Origin: DASQPR01 sp963836785
GTDB lineage: Bacteria; Actinomycetota; Actinomycetes; Mycobacteriales; Micromonosporaceae
Assembly (NCBI GenBank): GCA_963836785.1
Contig: CAWIKW010000009.1
Span: 62,001 to 126,000 of the forward strand
DNA length: 64,000 nt
Reading direction: 5' to 3'
In this document: one piece after another, positions 17,042 through 25,038 of the stretch
Numbering within the stretch: position 1 is the stretch's first letter
Layout: each line of letters starts with the position of its first letter
Translations under genes and position numbers: made by a program
The notes under the pieces: generated by a model
Seen by the model: the letters and a program-made list of their open reading frames with translations, nothing else
Told to the model about the DNA's origin: nothing
The model's database searches: none

Positions 17042-17650
17042 CTATGCCGCCTCGTCGAGGCCGCGGTCGACCGCCGTACGCAGTGCATCCAGGGAGAGCC
17101 CGGTGTCGGTCAGGATCTTCGCGGCCAGACCCTCACCCTCCCGAATCAGACCGAGCAGAATGTGCTCCGCACCGATGTAGTCGTCGCCGCGCCGGAGCGC
17201 TTCGCGTAACGACAGTTCGAGCACCTTCTTGGCCCGAGGGCTGAATCGTGGATTGTCATGTGACCCGGTCGGCACGCCACCGCCGCGCCGGAAGAGGCCA
17301 CGTCGGCGGCGTGGTCCGTCGTCGTCGGGTGCCCGCAGCGCGCCCTCGCCGAACGTGCTCTCGACGCTGGCGATCACGGCGTCGAGGTCGATCCCGATCG
17401 CGCGCAACGCCTCCGCGTCGGCCGGCCCGAGCGGCTCCGTCGACGGTGGCACCAGGCGCAATGCCTCGGCGCGAACTCCTTCGGCGGTCAGGCCGGCGGA
17501 ACTCAGCACGCCATACGCCACGCCGTGATCCGTCGCCAGCAGCGAGATCAGGATGTGCTCGGTGCCGATGTAGCGGCGGTGCGCCGCAATTGCCTCGCCC
17601 CGTGCGCGCTGAACCGTCTCACGCGCTGCCGTTGTGAATCGCTCGAACAT
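17042..17650 (-). CDS. Stand-alone Clp N-domain protein
   Basis: 202 residues with two Clp_N repeats: FERFTTAARETVQRARGEA plus IGTEHILISLL in the first, and FSPRAKKVLELSLREALRRG plus IGAEHILLGLI in the second, joined by a basic linker with RRRRGLFRRGGG. No AAA+ ATPase domain is present, so it resembles the adaptor/substrate-recognition part of ClpC without an unfoldase. GGGAGG lies 7 nt before ATG 17650, and only 2 nt separate it from the stop of the HTH gene, so the pair is one operon. Confidence 0.88.
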   Translation of the reverse strand: MFERFTTAARETVQRARGEAIAAHRRYIGTEHILISLLATDHGVAYGVLSSAGLTAEGVRAEALRLVPPSTEPLGPADAEALRAIGIDLDAVIASVESTFGEGALRAPDDDGPRRRRGLFRRGGGVPTGSHDNPRFSPRAKKVLELSLREALRRGDDYIGAEHILLGLIREGEGLAAKILTDTGLSLDALRTAVDRGLDEAA

Positions 17651-17652
17651 CC

Positions 17653-17910
17653 TCAACCCTCCCGTGTCGGCCGCCGGCGCGCCGGTGTCTCCGGCGACGC
17701 GGCATGCGCTGCGTGCTTCTGGTGCACGGCCTGCTTGCTCACCTCGAGCGCGTCCGCGATCTCCTGCCACGACCAGCCCTGCCGGCGCGCGTTGCTGACC
17801 TGGAGCGCTTCGAGCCGTTCGGCCAGCCGTCGCAGCGCGAGGGCGGCCCGAAGGCCGGCTCGTGCGTCGGCGCCGCCAGCGGCGACCGCAAGCTCGTTGA
17901 CCTCACTCAT
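17653..17910 (-). CDS. Small helix-turn-helix regulator paired with ClpN protein
   Basis: 85 residues. A helical N-terminal part (LRAALALRRLAERLEALQ) is followed by an HTH, WSWQEIADALEVSKQAVHQK, and a basic tail. This HTH-ClpN pair recurs in Actinobacteria (recalled). No Shine-Dalgarno precedes ATG 17910, but a consensus promoter places the predicted transcript start at or within a nucleotide of the A of the ATG, so a leaderless mRNA is likely. Palindromes in the promoter suggest it represses its own operon. Confidence 0.85.
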   Translation of the reverse strand: MSEVNELAVAAGGADARAGLRAALALRRLAERLEALQVSNARRQGWSWQEIADALEVSKQAVHQKHAAHAASPETPARRRPTREG

Positions 17911-17958
17911 GGCGTCAACATTAATTGACACGAGGCCGTTCGTCAAGACGACTTGACG
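17911..17958 (-). promoter_or_regulatory. Leaderless promoter with two GTCAA/TTGAC operators
   Basis: Minus strand: TTGACG (17946-17941), exactly 17 nt, TAATGT (17923-17918), then 7 nt to the ATG. Two inverted repeats share the half-site TTGAC: CGTCAAG-ACGA-CTTGACG (17941-17958) over the -35, and GTCAA-N6-TTGAC (17913-17928) over the -10. Both would block RNA polymerase if occupied, most simply by the HTH protein encoded immediately downstream. Confidence 0.7.
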
Positions 17959-17989
17959 CGGATGGCAGCCCGAGGTTGCCACTCCGACG

Positions 17990-18091
17990 CCTACGGCTCT
18001 GCACGCACTGGCGCTAGCAGAGTCGTAGGGCGCGGAAGTGACCGATCGTGTCCTACGACTCTGCGCGCACTGGCGCTAGCAGAGTCGTACG
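17990..18091. repeat. Two tandem 40-bp imperfect palindromes (REP-like)
   Basis: Copy 1 (17990-18029) and copy 2 (18052-18091) each have 11-13 bp arms (CTACGACTCTGC / GCAGAGTCGTA) around a near-identical 14-nt loop containing CACTGGCGCTA. They are 62 bp apart start to start, in the divergent gap between the HTH and MFS genes. The conserved loop argues for copies of a mobile REP element rather than independent terminators. The rest of this 302-bp gap holds only the HTH promoter and the MFS leader. Confidence 0.75.
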
Positions 18092-18212
18092 CGCTCGGAG
18101 CCGGAACCTTGCCCGGGCGCCCGGGAGCGCGTATTTCCTGGTAGCGCGATTTCCCGGCAGCGCGTTCCGGCGTATCGCACCGGCGATGATCCAGCTCCGA
18201 CACGATCGAGAA

Positions 18213-19490
18213 ATGACCTCGACCGGCGCCGCGACGGCGTATCCGCCAGCGACGCTGCGCCGCGCTCGCATCGGCACAGCCCTCACGTTCGCGCTCGCGG
18301 CCGCGATCAGCGCGGTGTGGATCGTGCGTACGCCGGCGCTGGTCGACAAGCTCGACCTCGATCCCACGAAGGTCGGCATCGTCGTGTTGTTCTGGGGCGG
18401 CGGCGCACTGATCACGATGCAGTTCACCCAACGGATCGTGGCGCGCGTCGGGACACGTACGACGTTGCGCATCGCCGGACCGGCCAGCACCGTGACACTG
18501 GCGCCGATCGGGCTGGCGAACACCTACCCGTGGCTGCTCGCGGCGTCGGCGGTGTTCGGCATGGCGTTCGGCATTCTCGACATCTCGATGAACACGCACG
18601 CGGCAGCGCTGGAGCGAGCCTACGACCGGCATCTCATGAACGGCATGCACGCCGGTTGGAGCATGGGTGCGGTGTTGGGCGGCATCGCCGGATCGCTCAC
18701 CGCGGCGGCCGGGCTGTCGTTCGGCGCGAGTGTCGTCGGCGCCGCCGTCGTCGCGACGCCGCTCGCAGTCGCGCTCGGACCGACCTACCTCGCTACCGGC
18801 CAAGAAACGGCGGACACACCAATACGCCGCGGCCGGCTGCCTGGCATCGCGTACTTCGTCGGTGGCATCGCGTTCGCCGCGTTCATGGTCGAGGGGTCGG
18901 TGGCCGACTGGAGCGGTATCCACATGAACGACGACTTGCACGCCTCCCAATCGCTCGCGGCACTGGCCTACCCTGCCTTCGAGCTCGGCGCGCTCGGCGG
19001 CCGGTTGGTCGGCGACCGGGTCCGGGCCGCGATCGGCACCCGTACCCTCGTTTCGGTGTCGGGTCTGGCCACGGCGGCGGCCTTCACCCTCGTGATAACC
19101 GCACACAACCCGTGGGTCGGCTTGGTCGGTTACCTCCTCATCGGCATAGCCGTATGTGCGGTCGCGCCGATCGCGTTCTCGCTGGCCGGGGACATCGATC
19201 CCACCCGTGCGGCCGCGTCCATCGCGCTCGCGGGCACGCTCGGTTATACCGGCCTGTTGCTTGGACCGGTCGTCATCGGCCTGCTCGCGGACGCCACGAC
19301 GCTTCGGGGCGCGCTGTTCGTCGCGGTCGGCCTGGGACTCGCGATCGCGGTCGCCGGCCGGTTGCTGCCGAAACAGTGGCGGGTACGGGGCCACGACGCG
19401 CCCGCCGACGAGGCGCAGGCGACCGCCCGTGGCGCCGCGGCTCGTGACGGACGTGCAGCTCGTCAGGGTCGTACCGCGGCGAACGACTAG
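18213..19490 (+). CDS. MFS transporter
   Basis: 425 residues with about 12 transmembrane segments in two halves and a charged C-terminal tail (Ala/Arg-rich). The segment RIGTALTFALAAAISAVWIVRT is TM1; GAALERAYDRHLMNGMHAGWSMG between TM4 and TM5 resembles the sugar/drug MFS group with inside-facing polar helices. Substrate unknown. ATG 18213 is preferred over ATG 18186; upstream in-frame codons run through the palindromic repeats. Its TAG stop shares CTAG with the convergent oxidoreductase. Confidence 0.85.
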   Translation: MTSTGAATAYPPATLRRARIGTALTFALAAAISAVWIVRTPALVDKLDLDPTKVGIVVLFWGGGALITMQFTQRIVARVGTRTTLRIAGPASTVTLAPIGLANTYPWLLAASAVFGMAFGILDISMNTHAAALERAYDRHLMNGMHAGWSMGAVLGGIAGSLTAAAGLSFGASVVGAAVVATPLAVALGPTYLATGQETADTPIRRGRLPGIAYFVGGIAFAAFMVEGSVADWSGIHMNDDLHASQSLAALAYPAFELGALGGRLVGDRVRAAIGTRTLVSVSGLATAAAFTLVITAHNPWVGLVGYLLIGIAVCAVAPIAFSLAGDIDPTRAAASIALAGTLGYTGLLLGPVVIGLLADATTLRGALFVAVGLGLAIAVAGRLLPKQWRVRGHDAPADEAQATARGAAARDGRAARQGRTAAND

Positions 19491-20533
19491 ACGACGCTGA
19501 CCTCGATGCGTTGGACGCTGTTGTTGGCGTAGCCGCGCTTGTTCCAGACCGGTGCATCGGGCTGCGTGGTGCCCGCCTCGTCGGTAGCGCGTACGGCCAG
19601 TGTGATCGGCTGACCGGGGGCGAGGTCGACGACCGACCGCCAGACGACCCGCTGGTAGGGATCGCGACTCGACGTGATCTTCGCCAGCTCCCAAGCGCCC
19701 GCGCCGACTCGGATTTCCACCGACGCGACGCCCGCTCCGGCCCACGCGATGCCGGTGATTTCGAGGTGCCCACCGGCGACCGCGTCGCCGTCAACCACCG
19801 ACACGAACAACGCATGCGGCGGCATCAGGTCGAGCCGGGTGCCGATGCCGGTCTCCCCGACGGGTTGGAAGCGGTAGTCCAATTCCTGGAACGCACCACG
19901 GAACGGCTCGGTTACGACCTCGATGCCGGTCAGCCACTTGACCGAATCCATCGCGTACCAGCCCGGGACGACCGCGCGAACGGGCGCGCCGTGCTCGCGG
20001 GTAAGCGGCGCACCATTCATGTCGAGCGCAAGGATCGTGTCCGGATCCAGCGCCTTGGCCAGCGGAAGCGACCGTGAGAACGTGTGCACGCCGGGCGCGT
20101 CCGGGAACGGCCCACGATCGGCGCCGTGCAGGACGATCTCCACCGCGTCGTCACGGACGCCGGCGCGGGCCAGGACGTCGCCAAGAGCCGGGCCACACCA
20201 GTCGGCCTGACTCAGCGCGCCGAGGCCCCATTGCACGCCGCCGATCGGCGGGGTGAACTCGGTGCGCCGATGGCCGGCACACTCCAGCAGCACGCGGTGC
20301 GTGGCGGACGGCAGCGCGCGAAGATCGTCGAGCGTCAGCTCGTACGGCGACCGGACAGCGCCGCTGACCGGCAACCGCCATCCGTCGAGGCTCACCCGTG
20401 GGTAGGCAAAGTGGTTGCGACGGTAATGAGCCGCTGTCGAGGTCACGTCGTCGAGCAGCGCCGGGAGCGCGGCCGGCCGGTTTTCCGGCGCCGCCGCGGA
20501 TGGTGCCGTGCTCGATGAATATGGCGCGGACAT
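19487..20533 (-). CDS. Sulfite oxidase-like molybdopterin oxidoreductase
   Basis: 348 residues. Residues 45-240 form the oxidoreductase molybdopterin-binding domain; Cys85 in VLLECAGHRR is the expected Mo ligand, and HGAPVRAVVPGWYAMDSVKWL is the conserved substrate/cofactor region. A C-terminal Ig-like Mo-co dimerisation domain follows (VEIRVGAGAWELAKI). There is no Tat signal and no heme domain, so it is probably cytoplasmic; the electron acceptor and substrate are unknown. Start ATG 20533 has GGGAC upstream. Confidence 0.9.
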   Translation of the reverse strand: MSAPYSSSTAPSAAAPENRPAALPALLDDVTSTAAHYRRNHFAYPRVSLDGWRLPVSGAVRSPYELTLDDLRALPSATHRVLLECAGHRRTEFTPPIGGVQWGLGALSQADWCGPALGDVLARAGVRDDAVEIVLHGADRGPFPDAPGVHTFSRSLPLAKALDPDTILALDMNGAPLTREHGAPVRAVVPGWYAMDSVKWLTGIEVVTEPFRGAFQELDYRFQPVGETGIGTRLDLMPPHALFVSVVDGDAVAGGHLEITGIAWAGAGVASVEIRVGAGAWELAKITSSRDPYQRVVWRSVVDLAPGQPITLAVRATDEAGTTQPDAPVWNKRGYANNSVQRIEVSVV

Positions 20534-20650
20534 CCGTCCCGTACCCCCATTGGTCCGACGTCCCACGATGGTACGCACTTGACGCAGGTCGCGGCGGCAC
20601 AGCGTAGCGGCGGGTGAGCCGTACCACCGCATCTGTCGATCTTGACCGTG

Positions 20651-21598
20651 TTACGGCGCGAACAGCACGCTCACGCTCTCCCGCTCGTGAATACGGCGAA
20701 TGGCCTCGGCGAACAGTGGCGCGACCGAAACGACCTGGACCTTCGGCGACAACTCGACCGGCTGGTTTTCCACGGTGTCGGTGCACAGCAGCCGCGTGAT
20801 CGGGCTCTTCTCGAGGCGTTCCATGGCGTCGCCGGTGAACACGCCATGCGTGACCACCGCATGCACCGACCGGGCACCACGCGACATCAGGCACTCGGCG
20901 ACCTCGACGAGAGTGCCGGCAGTGATCGTGAAGTCGTCGACGATCAGGGCGTGCCGGCCGTTGACGTCGCCGATCAGGTCCACGACCCGCGCGGTCTCGC
21001 TGTGATCGATGCGTTCCTTGTCGGCGATGGCCATCGGCGCGGACAGGCGCTTGGCGTAGAGACGGGCCTTCTTCGCGAAGCCGGCGTCCGGCGACACGAC
21101 GACCAGATCGGTCAGGTCAAGGTCGCGGACGGCATCGACGAGGACCGGCAGCGCGTAGAGATCATCGACCGGTATCCCGAAGAACCCCTGGATCTGTGGC
21201 GCGTGCAGATCCATCATCACGACCCGGTTCGCGCCGGCCAGTTCCATCGACTGCGTGCACACCCGGGCCCGGATCGACACCCGCGGCTCGTCCTTCTTGT
21301 CGCCCTTGGCGTAGCTGAAATACGGGACGATCGCGGTCACCGACGCCGCACTGGCGCGCCGAAACGCGTCCAGCCAGAACAGCAACTCCATGAAGTTGTC
21401 GTTGGTCGGGAAAACGGTCGACTGGACCAGGTAGACATGCCGGCCGCGGACGTTCTGTCCAATGCGGACGAACAGATTGCCGTCCGAAAACTGGATCACC
21501 TCGCCCATGCCCGGCTCGACGTCCAGGTGACCGCAGATCTGTTTGGTGAGCGTCGGGTTGGCGGAGCCGCCGAAGATGATGAAGTCGTCGTCGCGCAT
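20651..21598 (-). CDS. Ribose-phosphate pyrophosphokinase-like protein (PRPP synthetase paralogue)
   Basis: 315 residues, the usual length. Both phosphoribosyltransferase-type domains are present: the flexible-loop region PYFSYAKGDKKDEPRVSI, MDLHAPQIQGFF, and the ribose-5-phosphate loop DDFTITAGTL. The last differs from the canonical DDMIDTGGT, and GDKKDEPRVS replaces the common RQDKK form, so this is probably a second PrsA-like enzyme or a relative with altered regulation, not necessarily the housekeeping copy usually near glmU. It lies 104 bp downstream of the MBL-Rieske gene, same strand. Confidence 0.85.
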   Translation of the reverse strand: MRDDDFIIFGGSANPTLTKQICGHLDVEPGMGEVIQFSDGNLFVRIGQNVRGRHVYLVQSTVFPTNDNFMELLFWLDAFRRASAASVTAIVPYFSYAKGDKKDEPRVSIRARVCTQSMELAGANRVVMMDLHAPQIQGFFGIPVDDLYALPVLVDAVRDLDLTDLVVVSPDAGFAKKARLYAKRLSAPMAIADKERIDHSETARVVDLIGDVNGRHALIVDDFTITAGTLVEVAECLMSRGARSVHAVVTHGVFTGDAMERLEKSPITRLLCTDTVENQPVELSPKVQVVSVAPLFAEAIRRIHERESVSVLFAP

Positions 21599-21702
21599 GC
21601 CGACCGCCCGCCCTGAGGTCTCGACTGACGCTCACATCATGGCACGGGCGCCTGTCCGGGCGGCCGGCGTCTCAGCCACCGACCAGTCCGAGCGCGGGCG
21701 TC

Positions 21703-23295
21703 TCAGGGCACGGGCGTGCCGGCCAGCGGTTTCTCGTTGGCCGGCCCGGATTCGGCGCGATCGGCCGGCTTCGACCGCAATTCGTGGCCCGCGCTGGTAA
21801 GGCAGCGGCCGGAGGCGAGATCGAACTGCCAGCCGTGTAGCTGGCAGGTCAGCGTGTGGTCGTCGATCACACCGAACCGCGTTAGGTCCGCCTTCAGGTG
21901 CGGGCAGCGCCGCTGCACGATCCAGTCGCCCAGCCGTACGTCTTCGGCATCCGGCTTCTGCTCGGCGTACCAGCCCTCGGCGTACTGCAGCCGCTCCTCG
22001 GACAGGCACTTGAAGAAGGCGTACACGAACTCGTTGTACTGGCCGATCCGGGCGGCCGAGAAACGGCAGCTCAGGAACAGCGAGTTGACCCAGTCCACCT
22101 GATCGGTGGCGAGCAGGTGCTCGATGTGGGCCCGCTTCGTACGGAAGCGGTAGCGCACCTTCTCGTCGGCGTACGGCCGGACTTCCTTGCCCGGAAAGTC
22201 GACCACGATCGACTCGACGGTGTCGTCGTCGCGCTCGAGGTCGAAACGGACCGGGCCGCCGACGCCGGTGGCGAGGTAGATCGATTCGTTGAGCAGGGGC
22301 TCGATCCGCTGTTTCATACCCTGCAGCACATCGACTTCGGGGTGGCGCCACGTACGCTTCGCCAGCTCGATCACTGGGCGCTGACGCTCGGCGTACGACT
22401 GGAGATGGTCGGCCTTCTTCGCGAAGAAGTCGGCGACATTGTCGACCGGATGCGTGGTCGTGCAGTCGTCGGCAGTAAGTGTGGCGGTCGAGCCGGGCAG
22501 CAGGATCACGCCGTTCGTGCGGCCGAGGCTCTCGTAGTGCTCGATGAACGCCTGCTGGTCCGGGAAGATGTTGCCCTCGTCGCCGAAGATGTCGTTGAGG
22601 TGCCACAGCTCCTCGTCGAGGAAGCACGGCGGGCCGGCGATCGGGAAGACCCAGCTCGCGCGCAGATCGTCGATGTAGCGGACGGTCCGGTCCATCTGCC
22701 GGTCGCGCTTCTGCTTGCCGAACGCCGTCTTGGCCGACTGCGGCAACTCGTACACCATCGGATACCAGATGGCGCCGGAGAACTGGAGCATGTGCGCGTG
22801 CACGTGGCCCAGTTCGTCGAACGGGATCAGGTCGGTCGGCCGGGCGTCGTTCTGGTTCAGCAGCCGTACGCCGTCGTACTCGACCCACAGCGACGAGTCA
22901 CCGATCGGCCCGTCCGTCGGCGACGTCAACGCCTGGATCATGACATTGAGGCCGCCGTCCAGCTCGTACACCTCGTTCGAGGTGGTCTCGAGGAACCGGC
23001 GGAAGCCGATCTCGCGCAGCTCGTCGGCCAGCTCACTGGTCGGAAAGGCCGGCAGCAGAACGGTCGCGTCCTTGTTCACAAAACGCGTCAGGTGAGCCGC
23101 GTCGAAGTGGTCGCGATGCAGGTGGGACACGTACAGGTAGTCACAGTTGCCGAGCGACTCCCAGTCAAGCTGCGAGTTGTCCGGGAACGGAAACCAGGAC
23201 GCGAAATACGCCGGGTTCACCCACGGATCGCACAGAATGCTGCCCGCGGGCGTGTCGATACGCATGCTCGCGTGCCCGGTGCCGGTGATCCGCAC
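21703..23295 (-). CDS. Metallo-beta-lactamase fold protein fused to a C-terminal Rieske [2Fe-2S] domain
   Basis: 530 residues. The N-terminal MBL domain has HLHRDHFD near residues 58-65, the metal motif of UlaG-like hydrolases. The C-terminal Rieske domain shows CPHLKADL...CQLHGW (Cys-X-His and Cys-X2-His) around residues 455-480. The arrangement resembles CMP-N-acetylneuraminate hydroxylase-type proteins, but no sialic acid gene is nearby, so the substrate is open. GTG 23295 is preceded by GGGGGAG at good spacing. Probably cotranscribed with the PRPP synthetase-like gene. Confidence 0.88.
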   Translation of the reverse strand: MRITGTGHASMRIDTPAGSILCDPWVNPAYFASWFPFPDNSQLDWESLGNCDYLYVSHLHRDHFDAAHLTRFVNKDATVLLPAFPTSELADELREIGFRRFLETTSNEVYELDGGLNVMIQALTSPTDGPIGDSSLWVEYDGVRLLNQNDARPTDLIPFDELGHVHAHMLQFSGAIWYPMVYELPQSAKTAFGKQKRDRQMDRTVRYIDDLRASWVFPIAGPPCFLDEELWHLNDIFGDEGNIFPDQQAFIEHYESLGRTNGVILLPGSTATLTADDCTTTHPVDNVADFFAKKADHLQSYAERQRPVIELAKRTWRHPEVDVLQGMKQRIEPLLNESIYLATGVGGPVRFDLERDDDTVESIVVDFPGKEVRPYADEKVRYRFRTKRAHIEHLLATDQVDWVNSLFLSCRFSAARIGQYNEFVYAFFKCLSEERLQYAEGWYAEQKPDAEDVRLGDWIVQRRCPHLKADLTRFGVIDDHTLTCQLHGWQFDLASGRCLTSAGHELRSKPADRAESGPANEKPLAGTPVP

Positions 23296-23471
23296 GTGGC
23301 TCCCCCTCGTTGCTGTGCCGCCCGTCGCGCGCTTCGCGAAGGCCCGGTTTACCGGACGAATCTACCTGTCGCGTCCCGGCCCGTCCCGCAAGCGGGCGAC
23401 CCTCCGTTCGACGGCACCAGCGGCGTGCCACACTGATCAGGAGAGCGCACGTGTGTCGGAAGGACCTGGAC

Positions 23472-23699
23472 GTGTCGGACGAAGAGCCAGTGACATCGCC
23501 GGATCAGCACAAGCCAACGCCGGTGAAGGCGGCCTACGCGGCCGGATTCGCCACCATCGTCGTGCTGATGCTGATGTTGATCGGCAACCACCAGGGCCAC
23601 ATCGAGGACATCTGGCTGATCGGGATCGCGCTGGCGATTCTCGCGATCATCGTCACCGACTGGGCGCAGCGCCGAAACGGGCTCAAGCCGAAGCAGTAG
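23472..23699 (+). CDS. Small DUF2631-like membrane protein
   Basis: 75 residues with two transmembrane helices (AAGFATIVVLMLMLIGN and IWLIGIALAILAIIVTDW) and a basic C-terminus (AQRRNGLKPKQ). Similar two-helix DUF2631 proteins occur in this conserved gene neighbourhood of actinobacteria, for example Rv2876 (recalled). Function unknown. GTG 23472 follows AAGGA with 8-nt spacing. Confidence 0.8.
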   Translation: MSDEEPVTSPDQHKPTPVKAAYAAGFATIVVLMLMLIGNHQGHIEDIWLIGIALAILAIIVTDWAQRRNGLKPKQ

Positions 23700-23711
23700 C
23701 TGAGATGACAT

Positions 23712-23744
23712 AGAGCGCTCCGACACCCGGTGTCGGAGCGCTCT
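23712..23744. terminator. Bidirectional terminator, 14-15 bp stem
   Basis: AGAGCGCTCCGACAC and GTGTCGGAGCGCTCT form a perfect stem around a 3-nt loop, between the convergent DUF2631-like gene (ends 23699) and the DivIVA-domain gene (ends 23758). It can serve both transcripts. Confidence 0.85.
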
Positions 23745-23757
23745 GTCGTCGGCTTGC

Positions 23758-25038
23758 TCACCTCCGGCGCAGCATGTCCCTGACCTGCCGGAGCGCCTCG
23801 TCGACCTCGTCCTCGTAGTAGCCGCCGGGCACCAGGTTGAACCGGTGCGGATCGAGCTCCGCGTCGCCAACGGGGCGCCCGCGGCCGGAGAAGGTCGCGA
23901 GAATGCCCTCGAAGAGGTTGTCCACCTCGGCCCGGTCGTAGCCGCTGCCGAATCGACGTGGCTGGAAGGTCCGCCGCAGTTGGTCGACGTGCTGCGCCTC
24001 GGGCGGCAGCGGCGGACCGGACGGCTGATTCGGCCCACCCGGACCACCGGGACCGGCCTGACCGGGGCCGGGCTGACCGCCCGGGCCGGGACCGCCGAAG
24101 CTGCCGGGCACCGGCGGACGGTTGGGTGGACCGCCGGGGCCGGGCTGACCACCGGGCGAACCATAGGTGCCGCCGTCGCGCGGGTGGGCGCCGGGCGGCG
24201 GAGGCACGCGCATCTCGGCCGTACGGTCGGCGTGGATGCCTCGTTCATCGGGACCGTATCCGCCGGGCGCCGGCCGACCCTGGTCCGGTCCGGGCCGGCC
24301 TGGGCGCTGATCCGGTCCCGGCCGGTCCGGCCGGGGCTGGTCGGGACCGCCGCCGAAGGTGGGCGGAGCTCCGCCGCCGTACCCGGCGTTGCGATAGCCC
24401 GGCGGTGGGTACGAACCGGGTGGCGGGCCGTAACCGCCCTCGGGCTGATCACCACGATCACCACGGTCGCCTCGATCGTCGTACCGCGGGAAGTTGGTGG
24501 TCGGCCCATTCGCGCCCGGCGCGGGCCGATTGGGCATCGGCGGCAAACCTGGCGCCGGCATACCGGCGACCGGCATGCCCGAACCAGGCGATCCGGGCGC
24601 ACCCATGGGACCCGGCGCTGGGCGGCCGCCCGGCGCCGGCGGCCGGTCGAACCCGGGCCGATCGAAGCCGGGCCGATCCGGCGGCATCATCCGGTCGTCC
24701 CGCCCGGCCATGCCGCCCGGTCCACGCTCCGGAACGGGCATGCGATCGAAGCCACGATCGGACATGCGGTCCGCTGGCATCTGTTGGCCGGGGCCGTCCG
24801 GCTCCAGCTCGGCGAGTTGGCGTTCGACACGATCGAGATGCAGGTCAACCTGCCATTCGTCGTAGCCGCCGAACTTCACCCGGAAGACGATGTCGTGCAC
24901 CTCGTTGGCCCGCACCGGCGGGTCGACGCGTTCGCCGTTGAGTGTGGCCTCGACCCGGTCGAGGAACGTGTCGACTTCTTCGACCTTGTATCCGCGCCGC
25001 AGCGACCGACGCCGGAACCGCTGACCTTGACTCGTCAC
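23758..25038 (-). CDS. Protein with two DivIVA domains joined by a long Pro/Gly-rich linker
   Basis: 426 residues. An N-terminal DivIVA-type segment (RRSLRRGYKVEEVDTFLDRV plus FGGYDEWQVDLHLDRVERQL) is matched by a C-terminal one (FGSGYDRAEVDNLFEGILATF and GGYYEDEVDEALRQVRDMLRR). Between them about 290 residues are rich in Pro, Gly, Asp and Arg (DRPGFDRPGFDRP; PDRPGPDQRPGRPGPDQ), surely disordered. DivIVA domains bind curved membranes at poles and septa; no long coiled coil is seen. GTG 25038 overlaps the rlmN stop as GTGA, so it is coupled to rlmN. Confidence 0.8.
   Translation of the reverse strand: MTSQGQRFRRRSLRRGYKVEEVDTFLDRVEATLNGERVDPPVRANEVHDIVFRVKFGGYDEWQVDLHLDRVERQLAELEPDGPGQQMPADRMSDRGFDRMPVPERGPGGMAGRDDRMMPPDRPGFDRPGFDRPPAPGGRPAPGPMGAPGSPGSGMPVAGMPAPGLPPMPNRPAPGANGPTTNFPRYDDRGDRGDRGDQPEGGYGPPPGSYPPPGYRNAGYGGGAPPTFGGGPDQPRPDRPGPDQRPGRPGPDQGRPAPGGYGPDERGIHADRTAEMRVPPPPGAHPRDGGTYGSPGGQPGPGGPPNRPPVPGSFGGPGPGGQPGPGQAGPGGPGGPNQPSGPPLPPEAQHVDQLRRTFQPRRFGSGYDRAEVDNLFEGILATFSGRGRPVGDAELDPHRFNLVPGGYYEDEVDEALRQVRDMLRRR

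Noticed and set aside
21898..23436. Long plus-strand open frame opposite the MBL-Rieske gene
   Set aside because: It is antisense to a clearly conserved gene, Arg/Val/Asp-rich with no recognisable motif, and is the expected mirror of GC-rich codon bias.
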